Shown here: positions 22,510 through 33,328 of the stretch, piece after piece
Position numbering within the stretch: position 1 is the stretch's first letter
How the letters are laid out: every line of letters starts with the position of its first letter
Assembly: GCA_016647705.1 (NCBI GenBank)
Contig: CM028325.1
Location: 29,492,474-29,556,473 of the forward strand
DNA length: 64,000 nt
Reading direction: 5' to 3'
From: Eucommia ulmoides
Lineage: Eukaryota > Streptophyta > Magnoliopsida > Garryales > Eucommiaceae
The notes under the pieces: generated by a model
Seen by the model: the letters and a program-made list of their open reading frames with translations, nothing else
Database searches by the model: none
Told to the model about the DNA's origin: nothing
Program-made: the position numbers and the translations under genes

Positions 22510-23752
22510 ATAGGTTTTACTTTTTCTAAGATATTTTTTCTTTTTTTTATAAGGTTTGTATGCTTTGTAGCTATTTCTGTTTTTATAATTTCTTGTATAT
22601 TTTTTATACTTTTTACTTCTTTTATTGAATTTTTTATTGTTTCTGTTTAATTTTCTTTCTTCTCTATATTTTTGAGCTGCATATAATATTCTTTTGCAGA
22701 AATCATAATTTATTTTATTTACCGTTTATATTATTTTGAAATTTGTACATTGTTTTCTCAGTTGATCAAAGGCAAATATTATCCTTACTCCTGTTCCTGT
22801 ATTTTTATTGTTATTACTATGTTTTTCCCATTCCTCTTGTATGTGTCTTCCTATTGGTTCTGATATTTTTCTAAAATATCTATTTCATATTTCCTCGTTA
22901 TAGACTAATTCTGCTTTGCATGCTTGATAGGCATAATCTTGACTAAATTCTATTATGTGTTTTAAATTTGTTATCTTCATTTAATCGATGTTTCTCAATG
23001 CTACCTCCGCTAGGGAGTATTTAGCTGTCGAGTATACATTTATTCTTGTTGTTATTTGTCTAATCATATTAGTAAAATTATATGAGTTATTTTCTAAATC
23101 TTTTAATCGCATAATGGCATCTGGATTATCTCTTTTATATTCATTATAAAAATTCCCTACTGTTTTGCTTAGTAGTGTTTCTAGATATTCGAACATTCCT
23201 TCTGTCCTATTACTATTTTGTCATGCTTTGGCTGCATCTTGTTCATATCTATTGATTATTTCTGGCCAAACTTGAGGTTCATATCTCATTAGTTCTAGTA
23301 TTGTTCCGATTTGTGTTGTTGTTGGTAATTTTTCTACATTGTCTGGCTTTAGTCTTTTTCTCATTGATTTTCCTGTCAAATCTATTGTTAAAGGGTTGGC
23401 TCCCCTTCTTGGGAATCTTTCTCCTAAAGAATATTCTGTTGTGGTTTCTGGTATTAAATAATAAGATGTTCTATCTGGCATGAGAGTATCTTCGTTTATT
23501 GGTCCTCTACTAGTTCCTTTGCCTGTCGATATTATAGCTGCACGTGCTCTTAATTGGTCTATTATGCTTTCCATTTTAACCTCCTCTAGATATTTATTGA
23601 TCTTTTCTAGTTCTACATCTACTTTTATTGATTTTATTTCAATTATTGTATTAGTATCAAAGTTAATTTTTATGTTTTTTATATCTGTAAATGTGTCTAG
23701 ATCATTTATGTTTGGATTTCCTGCATATAATTCCTCTATTGATTTTATATTC
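22510..23752 (-). pseudogene. Pararetroviral coat-protein region, stop-ridden
   Basis: Minus-strand frame from about 23752 to 22510, kept in register across stops near 23221 and 22981 and at least two more. The N-terminal part looks like a movement/coat linker. The middle has the MFEYLETLLSKTVGNFYNEY block and the QLRKQCTNFK block typical of caulimovirid coat proteins. The C-terminal part is very lysine/arginine/tyrosine rich, like the basic nucleic-acid-binding tail before the zinc finger; no zinc finger is seen. Family assignment rests on this order and on the neighbouring RT. Confidence 0.65.
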
Positions 23753-23780
23753 TAGATTTTTTTATTAAAGTCTATTATTT

Positions 23781-24235
23781 ATTCATCTTAATTTTTTCAA
23801 CCTGTCATATTTATTATTTAATAATGTAAAAAATGTATGAGATGGTGATTCAACACGGGGATTGTACGATGTCGTCGGTGATTTTACCACGTGATGGAAG
23901 ACTTTTGTCTTTTTTGTCAAACGAGGTGCGCAGCACAAAGGAATCTCTTTGCTGGAAAGTGAGACTTTCTACATTACAGCTCAAGGAAAAGGAAGTTAAT
24001 ATGAAAAAAATATTGGATCCTTTAAATTTTATACCTTAAAGTTTGACCATATTCTTACTTTCATCTCCCTATAATTTAAATTTGAATACCGGACACATTA
24101 AAGTTTCCTAATGGTTATCGTTGTACACCTTATTATAGTTTAAAATATTTTATCTGCACACACACGCACATATATATTCTTTTTTTTTTTTTTTTTAAGT
24201 GTTTAGTCGATATTACTTATGTTATCTGATCTTCC
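23781..24235. other. Spacer
   Basis: A 68-codon open frame at 23833-24039 shows no family features and I do not call it a gene. Otherwise AT-rich with a CA/TA run near 24160 and a T run at 24180-24196. Confidence 0.4.
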
Positions 24236-24441
24236 ACTATATGAAGACTAACAAACAACGTTCAATTGGTAAGACTCGCTTGAGTTAAAGTAGTTAAGGG
24301 TCCCTTGTAAGATTAGGAATTTGACTTTACAGAAAAGCAGGGACAACCACGAACCACGAATGAGATTAATCTCACACCTAAAGGGTGTGGGGACACTCGT
24401 GAGAAATAAAAAAAAAAAAAAAAAAACTATATAAAGACTAA
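24236..24441 (+). mobile_element. SINE with 16-bp target duplication and poly-A tail
   Basis: A 174-bp body (24252-24425) ends in an A-rich tail and lies between ACTATATGAAGACTAA (24236-24251) and ACTATATAAAGACTAA (24426-24441), 15 of 16 identical. The 5' part has an A-box-like TTCAATTGGTAAGACTCG and a weak B-box near 24321. No coding capacity. The long duplication shows L1-type target-primed insertion. Confidence 0.8.
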
Positions 24442-25244
24442 GACAATTCTTCTCTTACAAGACATTTTTTAAGAGTAAGCTAGATCCATTGAGTTCCTAC
24501 ACTATTAACACCATAAAAAAACAAATACGACTATATAAATGATGAAAAAAATAGGTTACACTAATAAACAAAATATATTCATAAAATTACATTAATTATC
24601 TCATAATAAATTCCATATCGTAAATCATAATTAAGTAAATAACATGAAGTACATCTCACAAAGAAATTGTTCAAAATTTTGCTAATTTGTTGGGATGTGC
24701 AAGTTTTGTTTTTTTGAAGTAAAAGATTTAAAATTTGATTACCATTCATTAACTCTAATTTTTTCCAAAAAAAAAAAAAATTTATATAAAAAATTGAATA
24801 AAAATAATTGAAGTCTTAAAAATCAAATGGAAGATAAAGGCAAAAAAATTTAAATTTTTATACGCAATCGCAATTTTGGAAGTACTATCAATTTCTTAAC
24901 TATTTTAATAGCATGGGCAAAGGCCCATTACTTGTTAGTGCTTTATATATTTCTAATCCTTCCTTTTCCATTTCTTCCCCTTTTCAATAGACGGTAGTGA
25001 GAGAGTCTCCACTAGTTTCATGGCATATTCCTCTTCAATATGCTTTCATGCTAATGCTTACAATATAAAACTTCTTTCACCTGCAAGTTATAGACTTGTC
25101 CTTAATTACCTTATATACATCTGCTCTAAATAATCTAGTAATCTGTCACAATCAAAAGCTAAAGATAACACTAGTGCAATATCAGCCAAAACATTTCAGA
25201 CGTAAGAATAAATTAATATATTCTGAGAGAAAAGAAAGATGTAA
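24442..25244. other. AT-rich spacer
   Basis: No gene, RNA or repeat recognised apart from A/T homopolymers. Confidence 0.5.
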
Positions 25245-25496
25245 TAGTTTTTTGGGTTAATTAAATTTTATCTCCTGTGGTTTAATCGATTTGTACTTAT
25301 CCCTTTATAGTTTGAAAATCGCTACTTATCCCCTCTATCGTTAGATTTTCAAACCACTTACCCCCTTCTGATATAGGGAGGTAAGTGCAACAAATATCCG
25401 ACCACAAGGGGGTAAGTGGTGATTTTTAAACTACGGTGGGTAAAGTGCAACTTGGGCAAACCACATGGGGTAAAGTGCTATTAACTCTAGTTTTTT
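25245..25496. mobile_element. Foldback MULE-type MITE, 9-bp TSD TAGTTTTTT
   Basis: A 234-bp element (25254-25487) made largely of an imperfect palindrome. The ends GGGTTAATTAAATTTTATC and the reverse complement of GGTAAAGTGCTATTAACTC correspond. Perfect 9-bp duplications TAGTTTTTT lie at 25245-25253 and 25488-25496. The 9-bp size points to the Mutator superfamily. The interior repeats motifs of the type ACTTACCCC. Confidence 0.75.
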
Positions 25497-27949
25497 CTAT
25501 GATACAAATTTTCTTTTTGCATTTATACATGTTTCTTCCTATTGAACTCTTGGATTTTACGCCCCACGCTTGTAGTTGGCTGGTAATTGGTTCCCTCACT
25601 TCCAATGTTGCCACATTATCAGGCCGAGTGGCCATAGTGGGCCAATTACTCGAACGTGACTAGCTATTGTTTAGATGAGACCAAGAGTAACACTCAAGAG
25701 GCTTATTGCGTGGTTATTTCACCCCATAATTTGTTCTCAGACTACTTGAATGTTTCCCAAAGGAAAAACAAGAAGTCATCAAACCTGAACTTTGAAGAAG
25801 ACACCAATAAGTTTTCCTAATCTTTCTACTTGCATTCCTGCTTTGTTCTTCCTCCAATTCTTTTTTTTTTTCTAGGTAACTTTAGTATTTCAGAATTTAC
25901 TTGCTCCTATGGATGTCGCTCTTGTAAGTAGTTTTGATATTAGTATCACTGATGTTGGTTGGTCCCTTGATTTGGTTTCTGAAAACCCTTGCACAAAAAT
26001 CCCTCACCCACTGATTTTTCATAATGTTGGGAGGATCATGGCCCTTCTGATTTCCAAGAGCAGTTAATTTCTGAACTTATGAGTCAATACAAAATCCCCA
26101 ACTCTATCATTGTTTGAGTCTCTTGAGAATCTGAACGACCTTCCACCCCTAGGGAAGGGAATACTTGTTTTACCTGTGAATGTTCGAGTATGGTTATATC
26201 TACCCACCGGATAAGCGCTGCTCCTCAATATATATTTTTATAAAAAAATCAACAAAATATATTTTTTTTATTAATAAATTTGAAAAAAAAAAATAGTATA
26301 TTCAAGATTATTATAATGAATTAAAATCTATATAATCTATTTTACAAAAAATAGAACATATTTTATATTTTAGACATTTTGTACCTTTGGATCGTGCGAG
26401 ACATTTTCAACCATTGATTTAAATTTTGATGAGAAACTCAATGGCAAACTCTCAACAAAATCTTTTTATGATTAATGTATTTGAACTAACAATAGAATAC
26501 TAAAAATTAAAATTAATGCCTTTAGAAATATCAACATCATTACTTGTGCAAGTTAAACAACCTTCTCTGGGCAACTTCAACCCAAGTAGTTATTTGGAAT
26601 AGGTAAACGGACCAAATGCATTAATGAATAGTATTTTGCTTAAAAAATATGTTGATACTCCAACTCAAATAGAATTGAGATTAATATTTTTTACTTAATT
26701 AAATTTTGATATTAATTTATAACAATTAATTACTTAGCACTTCGATCTATTAGCATAATTAATTCATTAACTTAATTGTAAACAAATTAATCAAATTAAA
26801 TATAGGATTTTTTTTAGTCTAATACCCATTTTTGTCAAACATATTAAAATGGCTCCCAAGGCACAAAGCCCATACCAACTAAATTTTATTGATTTATTTA
26901 AATTTTAAGAAAATACCATGAAATAACTTTCACAAAATTTGTTATGAAACAACTTTCACAAAAATTTACTATGAAATAACTTTTTATAAAAATTGTTGTT
27001 CAACAACTTTTTTCAAATCACCGTGAGATGTTTTTCACTAAGAAGGAGAATAATACAACAATGCAGTAATAACTCCAAAATTACTTTTAGTAACAAAAAA
27101 ATTTGAATCACACAAAAACCAAAACCAAAATCAAAATTGACATATTTAACAAACAAAATAAAGAACTATGAATCAATTTTGACAAACAAAGTTAAAGAAC
27201 AAATAAAAAGAACAAATAAATCTTTGATTTGAAGCAACTTTCACAATTTTTTGCTACGGAGTAACTTCTTACAAAAATTATGGTGCATCAATTTTTTAAA
27301 TCACCATGAAATGTTCTTCACAAAGAAAGAAAGAGAATAATACATATATATGGTTAATGGAGTTTTTTCTAAAATCAAATTGGTATATGGGAGATAGTGA
27401 GTAAATACTAATGGGCCTTGGGCCCATTAACCCTTAAAAATATTCATTAGATGAAATCCAATTAAGTTAAACCCAGCGCAGCCCAACCCAACTTATAACA
27501 GAGAAAAGGAAAAAGAATTTCCAACCAAGCCCAAATTAGTTTTAAGCCTAGATAAAGTCTTTAAACTAATCTTTCATGCTTTCTAACCCTAAACTAACGT
27601 TGTTTCATATGAGTAATAGATATGAGAATAGATATAAGAGAGAAGTACAACCAAACGGTTCTAAAATTTGAGCACGAACGATTTGCCTCGCCTGGTACCA
27701 ATAAATTTGAAATTAGCATGTTGAAATTGTGCTTCTTCTTTTTTTTCGTTGATTAGGTAAAACGATTGTTATTTCTTTTGGCGAAGAAGATGACGGGATT
27801 GTTCAAGTTAATCTCAAATAGAGAAAATGATTTTGGGTGGGAAGGCCCATCCAAGGGCCCACCACGTGGAACCAACACATTTTAATAGGTCTTCCCGCTT
27901 CCATTATTGAAGCTAAAGCCCCATTTGGGTTGTTTACCTTGAGTTGACT
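25497..27949. other. Non-genic stretch
   Basis: A short open frame from ATG 25910 (MDVALVSSFDIS...) of about 52 codons is not recognised. 26880-27290 repeats AACTTTCACAAAA-type phrases. A CACGTGG G-box core lies at 27863-27869 next to GGCCCA repeats. No supported gene. Confidence 0.4.
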
Positions 27950-28245
27950 TTTTATTTTAGAGAAAATTATTGTTTACTCCCAAAAACAAAAACTATTTAC
28001 CGCCTACTCTCATCCGCTTTTTCTTGGACCATCTACTCCCATCGATGACCTTCTCTTGCACTGAAAACTCCCACCGCCAGTCTTTTTTGCACCGACTAGT
28101 CCCATTTCCAAAAATGACGGACGACAAGATTATCGAAATGTCCTCCCGTGAGCTTCTTCCATGAGAACGGTGGCGGACTCGCGTTGTACTTATTCTTCCT
28201 CACGTTCGATCGATTTGCAGACGACCTTCACATCGGTCGTTCATT

Positions 28246-28314
28246 GGCGATTTCAAAAACGTCTACATCGGAAAAATCAACAACGGGACAAAAGTCGCCG
28301 TCAAAAGAGGAAAT
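28246..28314 (+). pseudogene. Captured receptor-kinase fragment (CrRLK1L type)
   Basis: Twenty-three codons reading GDFKNVYIGKINNGTKVAVK followed by RGN. This matches the glycine loop and VAVK lysine region of malectin-like receptor kinases (family pattern GGFG-VY-G...GTKVAVKRGN). The glycine loop itself is shortened. Nothing else of a kinase is present, so this is a captured exon scrap inside element A. The downstream phrase near 28315-28360 is duplicated at 28490-28535. Confidence 0.55.
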
Positions 28315-28528
28315 TTAGATCCTATCGAAGCTCCGGCATCTCCATTTGGTTTCATTAAGAGAAGAACAGGGCGACGAAGAACAGGGCAACGAAGAACATG
28401 GCATCGACGGAAATCCAGATTCTATTGAAGAACAGAGCATCAACGAAAATCCATCTCCAAAGCGATGAAGAACAAGGCATCGATGAAAATCTAGATCCTA
28501 TCGAAGCTCCGAAATCGCCATTTGGTTT

Positions 28529-28533
28529 CAACG

Positions 28534-28560
<27 letters not shown>
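28529..28560. repeat. GA microsatellite
   Basis: About 14 GA units inside element A. Confidence 0.9.
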
Positions 28561-28564
<4 letters not shown>

Positions 28565-28729
28565 TATGGTCTCTATTTTGACGAGATAGAGATGAATAAA
28601 ATTTCTGAATACCGAAATAAGTGAGAGACAGCTCACTCAAAAATATCTTGTCAAATTACACTTTGCACCCTATAATTTTCAATTTACTTTTTGTGATAAA
28701 TCATGATGTTTTCCTTGTTTTGTATTTAC

Positions 28730-29023
28730 AGTTGATGTTACATTCAACATCCACAGGTGTTGAATGTAATATTCACTCATAATACGATTCATAAAAATGT
28801 GAGAACAATTGATGTTACATTCAATATCCACAGATGTTTAATGTAATATCATATGGATTTTACTCTACAAACAAAAATAAGAGAAATAATGAATGTTAAA
28901 TTTAACATCAATATGACGGGTATTTTGGTCAGAAAAAATAACATCATTAAAAAAAACACACACAATTGATGTTGCATTCAACACCCACATGAGGGTTATT
29001 TTGGTTAGAAAAAGATAACATCA

Positions 29024-29057
<34 letters not shown>

Positions 29058-29215
29058 TTGATGTTACATTCAACATCCACATGTGTTGAATGTTATATTC
29101 AACATCTACATAAGGGATATATTGATCAGAAAAATATAACATCAAAAAAAAAATAATAATTGATGTTACATTCAACACCCACAGTTGTTGACTGTTACAT
29201 TCAACATCCACATGA
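28730..29215. repeat. Array of TGTTACATTCAACA motifs in element A
   Basis: About nine copies, in both directions, of a 14-mer close to TGTTACATTCAACA (for example at 28735, 28814, 29060, 29162 and inverted at 28759 and 29082). Arms TGTT/AACA make each copy nearly palindromic. Clustering toward one end of the element suggests subterminal transposase-binding repeats. Confidence 0.7.
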
Positions 29216-29341
29216 GGGATATTTTGGTCAGAAAAAGATAAAATGAGTCATTGGTGCAAAAAAAAAAAAAAAAAAAGGATGGGAGTAACTGGTAATTTAT
29301 TTTGCATTTTGGGAGTAAATGGTGCATGCCCTTTTATTTTA

Positions 29342-29861
29342 TTTTATTTTTTTATTTTTTATTTTTTTGGGGTTTCTTTAGATTTTTTCCAAACTAGTTT
29401 AGATCAGCATATTATGTGGGTTTAAAAAAATATATTAGTATATCTTTTTTATTTAAATATTACGCACAATTGATGGTTTACTTTTATATTTAATATATTT
29501 TAAAAGTATAGCAAAAATAAATTTCATGCTGAAAAATAAAAATAAAATTGTAACTTAAAAAATTATTAATGTCAACCTCTAGAACTATTAATATTTAATC
29601 ATGCATATTTATTTTTTAGAAAATAGTAAATAATAAGCAAATAAGCTCTCATGTTTTTTTTTTTTTTCAATTTTTTTAACTTATCTATTCTTAAATAATA
29701 GTTTTAAAATAATCTAATAGCGTTTTTTTTTTTTGTTTTTTGTTTTTTTTTTTTTATGTTGTTTAATATTTTCTATTATTTGGTTAAAACTGTTAGAATA
29801 CTCTTTGAAGCACATTAAATTAAATAAATTTTATATGTTATTAATAGATATGGAGAGAGAA
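29342..29861. other. AT-rich spacer
   Basis: T- and A-runs, no feature recognised. Confidence 0.5.
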
Positions 29862-30982
29862 TCTATATAATAAAACAAGACGGAGATAAATCCTCTTGAT
29901 AAATCTCCTACGTTTTTTATCTCCCACATAAAGAGCGATCCAGATTAATTTAAAAAATTAACATAAATATACAAAAGTATATTTTTGTTTAACCTTATAT
30001 ATCTTATACTTAATTGAAGAGAGAGAATATATATTTTTATATAATTGGGGAGATAGAATATGTTTTTTTCTAAATATATAAATCTATAAAAGTAATATAT
30101 GGATATTAAAATTTACTAATAATATTAAAACATTAAATTTATAGAAATTAAATTAAAAAAATAATATTAAACAAAAATATAATATACAAAAATTGTGAAA
30201 AATAAATTTATAAAAAATTTAGAAACAACATATCGGATATTAAATTATGTATATTAAATTTACGAAAATTATTGAAATAATATCTGAATATTAAATTTAG
30301 TAAAAATAAAAATATTAAATTTATAAAAATTATAGAAATAATATATGCACATTGAATTTAGTAATAATACCGAAACATAAAATTTACGAAAATTAAATTA
30401 AAAATAATATAAAAGAAAAAATATAATATATAGAAATCTTGGTCCAAAAATTATAAAAATAATTTATGGACATTAAATTTAGTAATAATAATGAAATATT
30501 AGATTTATAGAAATTAAACTAAAAAAATAATATAAAAGATAAAATATAATATACAAAAATTATGAACATTAAATTTATGCAAATTATAGAAATAATATAT
30601 TGAAATTAAATTTATTAATCATGTTGAAATATTAAATTTATCAAAATTAAACTAAAGAATGATATAAAAGAGAAAATATAATACATAAAAATTATGGTAT
30701 TTAATTTACAAAAATTATAAAAATAATATATGGGCAATAAATTTAGTAATAATGCAAAAATATTAAATTTTAAAAAAATTAAAAGAATAATATAAAAGAG
30801 AAAATATAATATAAAGAAATATGGACATTAAATTTATGAAAAAAATAAAAATAATGTTAGGCATTAAATTAATAATATTAAAATACTTATTTATAAAAAT
30901 TAAATTAAAAAATAAGATTAATTTTTTTTATTTTTATTTTTATTTTTTATGATCGTACTTTCAGGCACATGTCATACGCTAG
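29862..30982 (+). mobile_element. Non-autonomous Helitron
   Basis: Begins TCTATATAATAAAACAAGAC after an A and ends ...CATACGCTAG before a T, the canonical A|TC...CTAG|T insertion pattern. A short palindrome-containing segment (CGTA...ACATGT...TACG) precedes the CTAG end. The interior is a tandem AT-rich repeat with no Rep/helicase gene. The 1121-bp size suits non-autonomous plant Helitrons. Confidence 0.6.
30090..30900. repeat. AT-rich tandem repeat, period about 115-135 bp
   Basis: Six to seven degenerate units built on ATATGGACATTAAATTTAG then AAATATTAAATTTATAG and a run of AATATAAAAG. Unit starts near 30101, 30231, 30345, 30463, 30597 and 30729. It fills most of the Helitron. Confidence 0.7.
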
Positions 30983-31061
30983 TTTTATTAAATGATTAGA
31001 GGGGGAGAATGAGATGAAGAGATAAAACCACTTACAATAATTATAATGAAAACACCCGTCA

Positions 31062-33328
31062 ACCAAAATATGGATAAATTTCAGTAGAACCCCCTATCAT
31101 TTGAAAAAGCTACAATGACATTCCTTGTCATTTGGAAAATATCTCCGACCCCTACTTCATTTGATATTAAATATAAAATTACTTCATGTTGCCACATATA
31201 CTATTAAAAATTAATTAAAACAATCTAATAAAAGAATTGCTCTTATAAACCCTCTTAAAAGAATTACAATTTTGGTCAAATTTGATTTTGGTTTTTAAAT
31301 TTTATTTATGTAATACATTTTTAAATCTATTTTTTTTTATTACTTTTAGGATCAAATGATGATTATTACATTTTTTTTTAGCATTTAAAGAGTATTTGGT
31401 GCTAATTTTGATATTTAAAATTATTTTGACAATTAAATATTGTTGATTCATGCAATACATTTTAAATCCCAATTTCTTTTATTATTTTCTAGATCAAAGG
31501 ATGGGTTTTCTATATTTTTTTAGTATTTAAAAAGTATTTGCTAATGAATTTTTGAAATTTAAAATTATTTGAAAAATTAAATATCTAGATTTATGAATTT
31601 AGTTACACTTTATAAGTAAACTGTTCGATTTAGCTATATATATATATATGTATATATATATTAAAATTATTTGATGAATTCTTCATATGAGACTTTATTA
31701 AGTATTAGTTTCACTCAGGTTCAAAATGTTGGTAATTTTATGGTGAAAAATTAATTTAATAATTAAACAATTAATTATTTAATCAATTATTAATTAGAGA
31801 ATAAACAGTTATGATTTATTTGTTATAGAAATATTCCAGATGATATTACAAGAAAATATTTTACAATTGAGAAGGAAAACAAAAAACAGAAAGAAGAATC
31901 ATTGTTGTAAAATAATAAAATAGACAAGAACAAAAAACTTACTGTGTAATAACAAGAAACAGAAACAGAAATACTAGAATAGAAGATTGAGGCAATCGTT
32001 TGACAATTTGTACTTAAAGCAGATTTCGACCCGGTAGGTGCTTACGGTTGAATAAGCGTCTACCTCTTAAGATACAATGCTTATACTGGTATTGATACTA
32101 GCATTAGAAACCATAAGCCGATCGAATAAGAAAAGTGCAGAACTCTCTCAAGAACTCTCTTAAAAACAAGAACAAGAACAAGAAAGATGGAGAAATTTTC
32201 TGTTGAAAACAAGAATGCAATGCAGCTTATGAAAATACCTAATGCTGAGAATGCATGACCTTTTATAGGGAGTAAAAAATCAACCTGAAGAAATCTAAGA
32301 TTTAAAGCATTTAATGGACAACAGTAAAGTTCATGCAGTTACACACCTGAAGAATCTTCAGTTTTTTATAACTCTCAGCAGTTACACACTTGAAAAGACA
32401 ACCTTCAACTTTATAACTTCCCCAAGCATTCCCTAAGAGCCACAAGGCTCCATGCCTAGGACCTAAAACCCGGGTGGTAGGTCGGTCGACAGCGGCAGTG
32501 GTAGTTTGCGAGCGCGTGTGGTTTTATTTATTTTATAGTCTTTAGTCTACTTTTTGTCTATATCTTTCAATACCCTAGAGGACTTACCTACAAGAGGTAT
32601 CTCGATCCTTAATAAATGACTTTTCATCTTCTTAGGTGACCGATATGAAATAACTCACACTACACGTTAATCAATGTCTTCAAGTGAGTACTTTAATGAA
32701 TAATTTTAATTTATCTTTTAAATGATTTTACACAAATAAATATAACACATTCATCTCCTTATCAAGGAGAACACATTATTTTATTTATATGTCCAAAATT
32801 ATTATTGGATCCCACAAATAATTGGATCATAAATACCAAAAAAATCATTTAATACAACACAAAACAATGGGCCTGTGAATTTTCTAATTGTTATTTTTAT
32901 TTATTTTTTGTTTATTCCTTTTAACTCATTCGGTAAATGAAATTGTTTTGCATGAAAAAGAAAAAAAAAATCATTACTTCTATCAACATTTATATGAGAA
33001 ACAAAGACTATAAAAATTAAAAAAGAAAATAGTTATTTTTTTTTAAATAAAAAATATACTAAGTAAAACATTGATAGTTTTTCATTTTTTTTTTTTAAAA
33101 TGATCATTTATTTAAAAGGGATAAAAAATTTATTCTATGTAAAGAATAAACTACTAAAGGGTAAAAATGCCAAACAAAATTAAATATTATTCATTCACAA
33201 GAATTTTGAATTGTTGCTGTTGGTTTAAAAAAATGATAGGGGAACAAATATATTTTCCAAATCACCGAGGTATCATTATATGTTTTTTAAATCGCAAGAG
33301 GCGTCAATGAAATTTACCAACTAAAATA
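31062..33328. mobile_element. MULE-like element split by a solo LTR (9-bp TSD)
   Basis: Ends TGGATAAATTTCA (31071) and AAATTTACCA (33319) are inverted repeats extending imperfectly for about 100 bp (31071-31170 against 33222-33319; shared CTATCATTTG and ATTTGGAAAATAT blocks). The flanks ACCAAAATA (31062-31070) and ACTAAAATA (33320-33328) form a 9-bp duplication with one mismatch. No transposase. The solo LTR at 31727-32859 was inserted later; without it the element is about 1.1 kb. Confidence 0.65.
31722..32864 (-). mobile_element. Solo LTR 1 (TSD CAAAA)
   Basis: 1133 bp (31727-32859), TGTTGG...ACAACA, with perfect 5-bp duplications CAAAA at 31722-31726 and 32860-32864. On minus a TATA-like CTATAAAAG lies at 32260-32268, so the LTR is probably read leftwards. 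The start (TGTTGGTAATTTTATGGTGA) resembles solo LTR 2. Internal sequence and partner LTR are gone by recombination. Confidence 0.75.

Larger units (their letters stand above)
19841..23760. mobile_element. Rearranged endogenous pararetrovirus (Caulimoviridae)
   Basis: Integrated plant pararetrovirus DNA, about 3.9 kb. The plus strand carries protease-region, RT and RNase H coding sequence (19850-21517). The minus strand carries coat-protein-type coding sequence (about 22510-23752). Between them lies likely viral intergenic DNA. The two coding parts converge, which is not the order of a circular viral genome, so the locus is rearranged or composite. All coding parts carry stops, and no complete genome is present. 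The genus is not resolvable by eye. Confidence 0.8.
27950..29341. mobile_element. MULE-like non-autonomous element A (TSD TTTTATTTT)
   Basis: Element 27960-29331, flanked by TTTTATTTTA at 27950-27959 and 29332-29341. It starts GAGAAAATTATTGTTTACTCCC. The reverse complement of its end reads GGGCATGCACCATTTACTCCC, so an imperfect terminal inverted repeat of about 50 bp is present. It contains a piece of a receptor kinase, a GA microsatellite and an array of TGTTACATTCAACA motifs. The same start and motif recur in element B at 45411-53869, which defines a family. Confidence 0.65.

Noticed and set aside
23833..24039. 68-codon open frame beside the pararetrovirus
   Set aside because: No similarity to viral or plant families that I can see and no supporting context.
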